DNA of 64,000 nucleotides from Sphingomonas aurantiaca (GTDB lineage Bacteria; Pseudomonadota; Alphaproteobacteria; Sphingomonadales; Sphingomonadaceae). The stretch covers positions 603,105 to 667,104 of the forward strand of contig NZ_QAOG01000001.1 in assembly GCF_003050705.1 (NCBI RefSeq). The letters run 5' to 3'. Positions 57,541 to 64,000 of this stretch are shown here, piece by piece; positions within the stretch are counted from its first letter, which is position 1; each line of letters begins with the position of its first letter. The notes under the pieces were generated by a model, which worked only from the letters and a program-made list of their open reading frames with translations, was not told where the DNA came from and searched no databases. The position numbers were made by a program, and so were the translations under genes.

Positions 57541-58242
57541 ATGGACAATCGGACCAATACGATCGCCGGCTGGGTGCTCGCAGGCTGTGGTGCGGCACTC
57601 GGACTGTCGATCGTCGGTGGGATGATGTTCCACGGCGAGCGCCCCGAGAAGATGGGCTACGCGATCGAGGGCGTCGTCGAGGAAGGCGCAGGCGGTGCCG
57701 CTGCCGAGGTACCGATCGCCTCGCTGCTGCCGACCGCCGACGCCGCCAAGGGCGCCGAGGTGTTCAAGAAGTGCGCCGCCTGCCACACGATCAACCAGGG
57801 TGGCGCGAACGGCGTCGGCCCGAACCTGTACGGCACGGTCGGCGAGGAAATTGCCAAGGGCAAGGGCGGGTACGCCTTCTCCGCAGCGCTGGCGGGTGTC
57901 GGCGGCAAGTGGGATTTCGACAAGCTCAACGCCTGGCTGACCAGCCCGCGCAAGTTCGCCAACGGCACCAAGATGACGTTCGCCGGCCTCGGCAACGCGC
58001 AGGACCGCGCGAACGTGATCCTGTATCTCAACCAGCAGGGCTCGAACCTGCCGCTCCCCGCGGCGCCTGCGGCTGGCGCCGCGCCGGCGGCGAAGGATCA
58101 GCCCGCGACCGCGAACGCGGCGGAAGCCGCGGCCACCGAGGGCGCACCGACCGCGGACATCGCCAACACCGGCACCCCCGCCTCCGGCGCGCCCTCGGTC
58201 GATCCCGAAGCCGCGCGCAAGGGCGCCCGCTCGGAGAAATAA
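57541..58242 (+). CDS. membrane-anchored class I cytochrome c
   Basis: The 233-residue product (ATG 57541; ATG 57532 also possible) has one N-terminal membrane anchor (IAGWVLAGCGAALGLSIVGG). The haem motif CAACH is in FKKCAACHTINQGGANGVGP, and the axial Met is probably in NGTKMTFAGLG. An Ala/Pro-rich tail of some 50 residues follows. It resembles CycM/c552-type electron carriers that link the bc1 complex to terminal oxidase. It is single and followed by a family C repeat. Confidence 0.92.
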   Translation: MDNRTNTIAGWVLAGCGAALGLSIVGGMMFHGERPEKMGYAIEGVVEEGAGGAAAEVPIASLLPTADAAKGAEVFKKCAACHTINQGGANGVGPNLYGTVGEEIAKGKGGYAFSAALAGVGGKWDFDKLNAWLTSPRKFANGTKMTFAGLGNAQDRANVILYLNQQGSNLPLPAAPAAGAAPAAKDQPATANAAEAAATEGAPTADIANTGTPASGAPSVDPEAARKGARSEK

Positions 58243-58250
58243 TGCTTTTC

Positions 58251-58360
58251 TGCTCCCTCTCCCCTCCGGGGAGAGGGCTGGGGTGAGGGGTCGCCCAGCA
58301 GCGCGTCACCTGGCACAGCCCCTCACCCCGACCCTCTCCCCGGAAGGGGGAGAGGGAGCA
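58251..58360. repeat. family C inverted-repeat element, copy 1
   Basis: Arms 58251-58290 and 58319-58360 are inverted copies with a 28-base spacer. Each arm starts or ends with its own palindrome (CTCCCTCTCCCC, TCC, GGGGAGAGGG). The same element occurs at 61316-61420 and 63018-63123. Confidence 0.9.
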
Positions 58361-58365
58361 GAGCG

Positions 58366-59250
58366 TCAGGCGTCCGCCGCGTCCTCCGCGGCCCGCTCGC
58401 GATAGAAGGACTGCACCGCGTCCCACGCCTCGTCCGCGGTCTCGACATAGCGGAAGATTCCGAGATCCTTCTCGCTGACGACGCCTTCCTCGACCAGCGC
58501 ATCGAAATTCACGACCCGCTCCCAGAAGGCGCGGCCGAACAGCAGCACCGGGATCGGCTGGATCTTGCCCGTCTGGATCAGCGTCAGCAGCTCGAACAGC
58601 TCGTCGAACGTCCCGAACCCGCCCGGGAATGCCGCCAGCGCGCGCGCGTGGAGCAGGAAGTGCATCTTGCGCAGCGCGAAATAATGGAACTGCACCGACA
58701 GCGACGGCGTCACATAGGGGTTGGGCGCCTGCTCATGCGGCAGGACGATGTTGAGCCCGATCGATTCGGCGCCGACATCGGTCGCACCACGGTTTGCGGC
58801 CTCCATGATCGACGGACCGCCGCCCGAACACACCACGAACTGCCGCCAGCCGCGCTCGTCCCGCGGCAGCACGCTGACCTTCGCGGCGAGCTCGCGCGCG
58901 ACGTCGTAATATTTCGACTTCTCGACGAGCCGCTCGGCGATCTTCTTCGACTTTTCGTCGGTGGCGAGTTCGAGCAGTGCCTTGGCCTTCGAAGGCTCGG
59001 GGATCCGCGCCGAGCCGTAAAACACGAAGGTCGAGGCGATCTTCGCCTCCTCGAGGACGAGTTCGGTCTTGAGCAGCTCAAGCTGGAACCGCACCGGGCG
59101 CAGGTCTTCGCGGAGCAGGAAGTCCATGTCCTGGAAGGCGAGGCGGTAATGCGCATGCTGGGTTTGCGGGGTGGAAACGATCTCGCGAGCGGACTCGGCG
59201 TCCTGGCTGGCATTCGCGAAAACGCGCGACGGTATGCGTGTATCTGTCAT
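58366..59250 (-). CDS. LOG-family protein (TIGR00730-type nucleotide monophosphate hydrolase)
   Basis: The 294-residue protein shows the LOG motifs: FVVCSGGGPSIMEAANRGAT and AFPGGFGTFDELFELLTLIQ, matching PGGxGTxxE. Its N-terminal extension of about 70 residues and the size match the larger LOG subgroup, not the short plant-like form. LOG enzymes split cytokinin riboside monophosphates or ordinary nucleotides such as AMP. It lies on the minus strand, convergent to the cytochrome gene. Confidence 0.9.
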   Translation of the reverse strand: MTDTRIPSRVFANASQDAESAREIVSTPQTQHAHYRLAFQDMDFLLREDLRPVRFQLELLKTELVLEEAKIASTFVFYGSARIPEPSKAKALLELATDEKSKKIAERLVEKSKYYDVARELAAKVSVLPRDERGWRQFVVCSGGGPSIMEAANRGATDVGAESIGLNIVLPHEQAPNPYVTPSLSVQFHYFALRKMHFLLHARALAAFPGGFGTFDELFELLTLIQTGKIQPIPVLLFGRAFWERVVNFDALVEEGVVSEKDLGIFRYVETADEAWDAVQSFYRERAAEDAADA

Positions 59251-59296
59251 TCAGGCGGGATTAGAGGAAACGGGCGCACGCCGCTAGACCAGTGTA

Positions 59297-59968
59297 CTAA
59301 CGGCAGAAATTCGCGCGATCGTCTTCGAGATGCAGGTGGTTGCGGTGCGCGGCGTTGTAGTCGGGGCTGAGCACCGTCCCGAATCGCTTGCACGCCGACG
59401 CGCGGATCGTCTGGAGGAATTGCCGCACCTGCGGATCGGGCGAGTTCCAGTCGTTCAACACGGTAATCCGCCGCCCGTCCTTCAGCACGAATCCGCCCAC
59501 ATCGACCGCGTTGGCGATCGCATGGCCTGAGCGGCGCGTAGCGTTCCGCGCCGAGCCGACGACGTTGCGGCACGCATAGCTGCCCATGCTGTCGATCCGC
59601 GCGAGCTCGCTGCCGAGCATCTGGTAGGCGGCGGGCGCGACCGCGTTGCGGGTCCAGCCGATAAATGCCCGCGCCGCGCCGCAGCGCACCGCGGTGAGAT
59701 TGGCGACCGGCACGCCGATGTCGACCAGCTTCACGGTGCCCGACAGGCCGCAGCCGGGCCCGGTCTCGCGGTCGGGCAGCACCTGGAACGAGACGTGAAG
59801 CTCGCGCAGGTCGGCAAGACACTGCGCGGTCTCGCGATTGCTCGGAACCGACAGGTTGGGGCGCGTCTGTTGCGGGGCTGCAGGGCGATCGGCGCGACCG
59901 CAGCCGGCGAGCGCCAATGCCAGCATCGCCATCGCCGTGACGCTGCGCGCATTTCCGTGTTCGCCCAT
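59297..59968 (-). CDS. extensin-like lipoprotein (DUF882-like/ D,D-peptidase fold)
   Basis: ATG 59968 gives 223 residues with a lipoprotein signal (lipobox LAGC). The extensin-like C-terminal family is clear: GTVKLVDIGVPVANLTAVRC, IDSMGSYACRNVVGSARNAT, SGHAIANAVDVGGFVLKDGR and NAAHRNHLHLEDD. The HAIANAVDVGGF and HxH motifs resemble zinc D,D-carboxypeptidases, so it may trim peptidoglycan. Divergent from serC. Confidence 0.9.
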   Translation of the reverse strand: MGEHGNARSVTAMAMLALALAGCGRADRPAAPQQTRPNLSVPSNRETAQCLADLRELHVSFQVLPDRETGPGCGLSGTVKLVDIGVPVANLTAVRCGAARAFIGWTRNAVAPAAYQMLGSELARIDSMGSYACRNVVGSARNATRRSGHAIANAVDVGGFVLKDGRRITVLNDWNSPDPQVRQFLQTIRASACKRFGTVLSPDYNAAHRNHLHLEDDRANFCR

Positions 59969-60083
59969 CGTCTTACCCCGCATGATGGACGACGTGCTGC
60001 ACCACCGGCCTCGGAACAAGCCCGGGGTGACGGGGCGAGGGTGCGGCGCGGGGGAGCGAGTCCGGAGCGGTTGACTCCCCGCG

Positions 60084-60149
60084 CCACGTGTTTAGGGCCG
60101 GCAACGGGCCACGCGGTCCCAACGCCGCGCGTGCTCTCTGTGAGGAGAG
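60084..60149 (+). ncRNA. serC leader RNA (probable serC motif)
   Basis: The region just before serC can fold several ways. CCACGTG (60084-60090) can pair with CACGCGG (60110-60116) around an inner GGCC/GGCC pair. Alternatively GCGG (60113-60116) pairs with CCGC (60125-60128). CTCTC (60134-60138) pairs with GAGAG (60145-60149), which covers the ribosome binding site. A serC RNA motif is known upstream of serC in alphaproteobacteria. I match by place and structure, not by a covariance search. Confidence 0.6.
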
Positions 60150-60153
60150 ATAC

Positions 60154-61308
60154 ATGACTGATACGACCTACGCCCCCGCCACGGGTGCGCCTACGCTGCC
60201 GACAACTAAGCCGGCACGCCCCTTTTTCTCCAGCGGTCCCTGCGCGAAGCCTCCGGGCTGGTCCGCGGACAAGCTCGCCACCGCTTCGCTCGGTCGCTCG
60301 CATCGCTCGAAGATCGGCAAGACCCGCCTCCAGTACAGCATCGATCTGATGCGCGAACTGCTCAAGCTCCCCGATACGCACCGCATCGGCATCGTCCCCG
60401 GCTCCGACACCGGCGCGTACGAGATGGCGATGTGGACGATGCTGGGCGCTAAGCCCGTCACCGCGCTCGCATGGGAAAGCTTCGGCGAGGGCTGGGTGAC
60501 CGATGCGGTCAAGCAGCTCAAGATCGACCCCACCGTGGTGCGCGCCGATTACGGCCAGCTGCCCGATCTGGGTGCGGTCGACTGGTCGAACGACGTGCTG
60601 TTCACCTGGAACGGCACCACCAGCGGCGTGCGCGTGCCCAACGCGGACTGGATCCCCGACGACCGCGAAGGCCTGTCGTTCGCCGATGCGACGTCGGGCG
60701 TGTTCGCCTATGACATCGACTGGACCAAGATCGATGTCGCGACCTTCTCGTGGCAGAAGGTGCTCGGCGGCGAGGGCGCGCACGGCGTGCTGATCCTCGG
60801 CCCGCGCGCGGTCGAGCGGCTCGAGAGCTACACCCCCGCCTGGCCGTTGCCCAAGGTGTTCCGCCTCGTCTCGAAGGGCAAGCTCGCCGAGGGCGTGTTC
60901 AAGGGCGAGACGATCAACACGCCGTCGATGCTGGCGGTCGAGGACGCGATCTTCAGCCTCGAATGGGCGAAGTCGCTCGGCGAGGACGGCCTGATCGCGC
61001 GCTCCGACGCCAATGCCGCGGCCTTGGACAAGATCGTGGCGGACCGCGACTGGCTCGGCCATCTCGCTGCCGATCCGGCGACGCGCTCGCGTACCAGCGT
61101 CTGCCTGACGGTCGAGGGTGCGGACGAGGCGATGATCAAGGCGATGGCCGCCGCGCTCGAAAAGGCCGGCGCTGCGTATGACGTCGCGGGCTACCGCGAC
61201 GCGCCCCCGGGCCTGCGCATCTGGTGCGGCGCGACCGTCGACACCGCCGACATCGAGGCGCTCGGGCCGTGGCTCGACTGGGCCTACGCCACCGCCAAGG
61301 CCGCTTAA
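60154..61308 (+). CDS. serC: phosphoserine aminotransferase
   Basis: The 384-residue protein starts at ATG 60154 behind GAGGAG. It shows KPARPFFSSGPCAKPPGW, RIGIVPGSDTGAYEMAMWTM and the PLP lysine in VATFSWQKVLGGEGAHG. This is the proteobacterial SerC branch common in alphaproteobacteria. It makes phosphoserine from phosphohydroxypyruvate and glutamate. serA follows 126 bases on, after a repeat; both steps of serine synthesis are therefore adjacent. Confidence 0.96.
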   Translation: MTDTTYAPATGAPTLPTTKPARPFFSSGPCAKPPGWSADKLATASLGRSHRSKIGKTRLQYSIDLMRELLKLPDTHRIGIVPGSDTGAYEMAMWTMLGAKPVTALAWESFGEGWVTDAVKQLKIDPTVVRADYGQLPDLGAVDWSNDVLFTWNGTTSGVRVPNADWIPDDREGLSFADATSGVFAYDIDWTKIDVATFSWQKVLGGEGAHGVLILGPRAVERLESYTPAWPLPKVFRLVSKGKLAEGVFKGETINTPSMLAVEDAIFSLEWAKSLGEDGLIARSDANAAALDKIVADRDWLGHLAADPATRSRTSVCLTVEGADEAMIKAMAAALEKAGAAYDVAGYRDAPPGLRIWCGATVDTADIEALGPWLDWAYATAKAA

Positions 61309-61315
61309 TATTATC

Positions 61316-61420
61316 GCTCCCTCTCCCCTCCGGGGAGAGGGCTGGGGTGAGGGGCTGCCACGCACGCCACCTCCCCGTACCACCCCTCACCCCGACCCTC
61401 TCCCCGGAGGGGAGAGGGAG
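61316..61420. repeat. family C inverted-repeat element, copy 2
   Basis: Arms 61316-61354 and 61383-61420 with a 28-base spacer; the arms match copy 1 almost base for base. The right arm ends only 14 bases before the serA start codon, so it may affect serA translation or the serC-serA transcript. Confidence 0.9.
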
Positions 61421-61434
61421 AAGAAGGAAATCCC

Positions 61435-63012
61435 ATGCCAAAAGTCCTCATTTCCGACAAAATGGATCCCCGCGCCGCGCAGATCTTCCGCGAGCGCGGT
61501 GTCGAGGTCGACGAGATCACCGGCAAGACGCCGCAAGAACTGATGGCGATGATCGGCGCGTATGACGGTCTCGCGATCCGCAGCTCGACCAAGGTCACCA
61601 AGGAAATCCTCGAGCACGCAACCAACCTGAAGGTCGTCGGCCGCGCCGGCATCGGCGTCGACAACGTCGACATCCCCGCCGCCTCCGCGAAGGGCGTGGT
61701 CGTGATGAACACGCCGTTCGGCAACTCGATCACCACCGCCGAGCACGCGATCGCGCTGATGTTCGCGCTCGCGCGCCAGCTGCCCGAGGCCGACGCCTCG
61801 ACGCAGGCCGGCAAGTGGGAAAAGAACCGCTTCATGGGTGTCGAGCTGACGTCGAAGACGCTCGGCCTGATCGGCGCGGGCAATATCGGTTCGATCGTCG
61901 CCGACCGCGCGCGCGGGCTCAAGATGAAGGTCGTCGCGTTCGATCCGTTCCTGACGCCCGAGCGCGCGATCGAGATGGGTGTCGAGAAGGTCACGCTCGA
62001 CGAGCTGCTCGCGCGCGCCGACTTCATCACGCTGCACACGCCGCTGACCGACCAGACGCGCAACATCCTCTCGGCCGAGGCGCTCGCCAAGACCAAGAAG
62101 GGCGTGCGGATCATCAACTGCGCACGCGGCGGGCTGATCGACGAGGTCGCGCTCAAGGCGGCGCTCGATTCGGGCCAGGTCGGCGGCGCCGCGCTCGACG
62201 TGTTCGTCGACGAGCCCGCTAAGGCTTCGCCGCTGTTCGGCACGCCCAACTTCGTCAGCACGCCGCATCTCGGCGCGTCGACCAGCGAGGCGCAGGTCAA
62301 TGTCGCGATCCAGGTCGCCGAGCAGATGGCCGATTTCCTGATGTCGGGCGGCGTCACCAACGCGCTCAACATGCCGTCGCTGTCGGCCGAGGAAGCGCCG
62401 CGGTTGAAGCCCTATATGGCACTCGCCGAAAAGCTCGGCTCGATGGTCGGGCAGCTCGCGCACGGCTCGATCGACCGGATCTCGGTGCATAGCGAGGGTG
62501 CCGCCGCCGAGCTCAACCCCAAGCCGATCACCAGCGCGGTGCTCGCCGGGTTCCTCAAGACGCAGACCGCGACCGTCAACATGGTCAACGCGCCATTGAT
62601 CGCGCGCGACCGCGGCGTCGAGGTCCGCGAGGTCCGTACCGAGCGCGAGGGCGATTACCACACGCTGCTGCGCGTCGCGGTCCGCACCGAGGATGGCGAG
62701 CGGTCGGTCGCGGGCACGCTGTTCGGCGACCAGGCCCCGCGCCTGGTCGAGCTGTTCGGGGTGAAGATCGAGGCCGATCTGGCGGGACCGATGCTCTATG
62801 TCGTCAACGTCGACGCGCCGGGCTTCATCGGCCGCCTCGGCACTGCGCTGGGCGAGGCGGGTGTCAACATCGGCACCTTCCACCTCGGCCGCCGCTCGGC
62901 GGGCGGCGAGGCGGTGCTGCTGCTGTCGGTCGACGAGGCGGTGACGCCGGACCTGCTGACCAAGGTCCGCGCGCTCCCGGGCGTGAAGACCGCAATGGGC
63001 CTGAACTTCTGA
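61435..63012 (+). CDS. serA: D-3-phosphoglycerate dehydrogenase
   Basis: The 525-residue protein is the long form. It has a substrate domain, NAD-binding domain (GLIGAGNIGSIVADRARGLK, INCARGGLIDEVALKAALDS, STPHLGASTSEAQVNVAIQV), an intervening domain (about 320-450) and a C-terminal ACT domain (LYVVNVDAPGFIGRLGTALG) for feedback by serine. It opens the phosphorylated serine pathway. A weak ribosome site (AAGGAAA) precedes ATG. Confidence 0.97.
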   Translation: MPKVLISDKMDPRAAQIFRERGVEVDEITGKTPQELMAMIGAYDGLAIRSSTKVTKEILEHATNLKVVGRAGIGVDNVDIPAASAKGVVVMNTPFGNSITTAEHAIALMFALARQLPEADASTQAGKWEKNRFMGVELTSKTLGLIGAGNIGSIVADRARGLKMKVVAFDPFLTPERAIEMGVEKVTLDELLARADFITLHTPLTDQTRNILSAEALAKTKKGVRIINCARGGLIDEVALKAALDSGQVGGAALDVFVDEPAKASPLFGTPNFVSTPHLGASTSEAQVNVAIQVAEQMADFLMSGGVTNALNMPSLSAEEAPRLKPYMALAEKLGSMVGQLAHGSIDRISVHSEGAAAELNPKPITSAVLAGFLKTQTATVNMVNAPLIARDRGVEVREVRTEREGDYHTLLRVAVRTEDGERSVAGTLFGDQAPRLVELFGVKIEADLAGPMLYVVNVDAPGFIGRLGTALGEAGVNIGTFHLGRRSAGGEAVLLLSVDEAVTPDLLTKVRALPGVKTAMGLNF

Positions 63013-63017
63013 TAAGA

Positions 63018-63123
63018 CTCCCTCTCCCCTTCGGGGAGAGGGTAGGGGAGAGGGGCAGTACCGCGAGATGGCTTTTGGGGCGGCCCCTCTCCCCGGCCCT
63101 CTCCCCAAAGGGGAGAGGGAGCA
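63018..63123. repeat. family C inverted-repeat element, copy 3
   Basis: Arms 63018-63055 and 63084-63123 with a 28-base spacer. The arms differ from copies 1 and 2 at several bases (TAGGGGAGAGGGG in place of CTGGGGTGAGGGG), and the right arm changes in step, which keeps the pairing. The element ends directly at the GTG start of the next gene. Confidence 0.9.
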
Positions 63124-63486
63124 GTGCCGAAGACTGACGACATCATGCTGGGCCGAGCAAAGGCGATGCGGTCAGTGCAGACCGGACCGGAAATGCGGTT
63201 CTGGTATCAGGTTCGCGCCAAACGCTTCCAGAACGTGAAGTTCGCGCGCCAAGTCGTGATTGGACCGTTTATCGCCGACTTCGTCGCGCGTTCGCACATG
63301 CTGGTCGTCGAGCTTGACGGCGATACGCACACCGATCAAGCACGCGACGCCCGCAGGACGGCGTGGCTGGAAGAGCAGGGATATCGGGTGATCCGTTTCG
63401 CCAATACCGATGTGATGACAAATCTCGAAGGCGTCTTGCAGGTGCTCGGCGATGCACTTGTGACACGCGTGGACCTGATACGATGA
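63124..63486 (+). CDS. DUF559-family endonuclease-like protein
   Basis: The 120-residue protein (GTG 63124, or ATG 63145) is a DUF559 protein related to very-short-patch repair nucleases. It shows EMRFWYQVRAKRFQNVKFAR, VIGPFIADFVARSHMLVVEL and DGDTHTDQARDARRTAWLEE, then GYRVIRFANTDVMTNLEGVL. The Glu and Asp of the PD-(D/E)XK-like site remain. Function is unknown. It directly follows a repeat element, whose right arm holds the purine-rich ribosome site, and overlaps hisZ by 4 bases. Confidence 0.9.
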   Translation: MPKTDDIMLGRAKAMRSVQTGPEMRFWYQVRAKRFQNVKFARQVVIGPFIADFVARSHMLVVELDGDTHTDQARDARRTAWLEEQGYRVIRFANTDVMTNLEGVLQVLGDALVTRVDLIR

Positions 63487-64000
63487 CCGCACTTCTCCCC
63501 GAAGGTTTCCGAGACCGCCTGCCGCCCTTCGCCGATTCGGCGGCGGCATTGGAAGCCCGCGTGCTGGAAGCCGCGCGGCTGTACGGCTACGAACGCGTCG
63601 ATCCGCCGCTCGCCGAATTCGCCGATGGGCTCGAGATGCGGTTGAAGGCCGGCGGGCTGCATGACGCGGTGCGATTCGTCGATCCGGTGTCGCAGCGTAC
63701 GCTCGCGATCCGCCCCGATATCACCGCGCAGGTCGCGCGGATCGCCGCGACGCGGATGGGGCATCACCCCCGGCCGGTGCGGCTCAGCTATGCCGGATCG
63801 GTTCTCAAACTGCGCGCATCGCAGCTCGCGCCCGCGCGTGAGACGCGGCAGATCGGCTGCGAGCTGATCGGGCTCGACTCGGTTGCCGCCGCGCAGGAGC
63901 TCGTCGCGGTCGCGGTCGACATGATCACCGCCGCCGATGTCACCGGCGCCTCGATCGACTTCACGCTCCCCGACCTCGTGCCGACGCTCGCCGCCGGCCC
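63483..64000 (+). CDS. hisZ: ATP phosphoribosyltransferase regulatory subunit HisZ (3' end missing)
   Basis: The frame starts at ATG 63483, overlapping the DUF559 stop, and runs off the window after 172 residues. It resembles a histidyl-tRNA synthetase core without tRNA-binding parts: LPEGFRDRLPPFADSAAALE, VLEAARLYGYERVDPPLAEF, FVDPVSQRTLAIRPDITAQV, ETRQIGCELIGLDSVAAAQE. HisZ binds short HisG to start histidine synthesis. Start and domain are secure; the C-terminal part lies outside. Confidence 0.85.
   Translation, partial: MTALLPEGFRDRLPPFADSAAALEARVLEAARLYGYERVDPPLAEFADGLEMRLKAGGLHDAVRFVDPVSQRTLAIRPDITAQVARIAATRMGHHPRPVRLSYAGSVLKLRASQLAPARETRQIGCELIGLDSVAAAQELVAVAVDMITAADVTGASIDFTLPDLVPTLAAG

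Noticed and set aside
58251-63123. Possible CRISPR array because of three similar repeats with 28-base spacers
   Set aside because: The repeats are 1.7-3 kb apart with genes between, are inverted pairs instead of direct repeats, and no cas gene is present.

Overview
The window is high-GC, densely packed chromosomal DNA of an alphaproteobacterium, most probably a Sphingomonas or close relative. Pointers are the phenylalanine-terminated TonB-dependent receptor, the flagellar set with SltF-type transglycosylase and short FlgJ, a MucR-type regulator, the XrtA/PEP-CTERM-type regulators PrsK and PrsR, a NepR-like anti-sigma factor, a serC leader RNA, and several families of palindromic intergenic repeats. 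The genus is an inference from gene content. I saw no transposase, integrase, CRISPR array, rRNA or tRNA.

1-8.2 kb: a membrane-anchored AraC regulator (cut by the window edge) stands before a tripartite RND efflux operon (adaptor, pump, outer membrane channel) and a MipA/OmpV porin-like gene. Two 14-bp direct repeats 20 bp apart lie between regulator and pump and look like its operator. A zinc-less MsrB-MsrA fusion follows on the other strand. 8.4-16.4 kb: two paralogous TPR + aspartyl/asparaginyl beta-hydroxylase proteins, a sulfotransferase-like P-loop protein, two tiny exported proteins and a large TonB-dependent receptor. This is the least explained cluster of the window. 16.6-19.9 kb: exported protein, SleB-type cell-wall hydrolase, RlpA-like lipoprotein, AraC-type regulator.

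19.9-37.3 kb: a flagellar locus. The minus strand carries motA-like, motB-like, flgA, then flgM-flgN, then sltF-like transglycosylase, flhA and fliA. The plus strand carries flgBCDEFGHIJKL and the canonical motA-motB pair. Two near-consensus sigma-54 promoters and one sigma-28 promoter give a readable hierarchy: sigma-54 drives the structural operons and fliA, and sigma-28 then drives flgM-flgN. The second, unusual stator-like pair is cotranscribed with flgA.

37.4-52.1 kb: a cysteine-free MucR-family regulator, a GH3 beta-glucosidase, a DUF885 protein, a short NepR-like gene behind an EcfG-like promoter and a 5' hairpin, mannose-1-phosphate guanylyltransferase, and an operon of polyprenyl glycosylphosphotransferase, PrsK, PrsR, a TPR protein and a DUF815 ATPase. 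Together these suggest regulated exopolysaccharide production of the XrtA type, although no exosortase lies in the window.

52.2-64 kb: mostly housekeeping: Uup-like ABC-F ATPase, PepSY protein with an OmpR-type two-component system, prephenate dehydratase, membrane-anchored cytochrome c, LOG-family hydrolase, extensin-like lipoprotein, serC with a structured leader, serA, a DUF559 nuclease-like gene and hisZ (cut by the end). Three about 106-bp inverted-repeat elements, each with a 28-nt non-conserved loop, sit between these genes.
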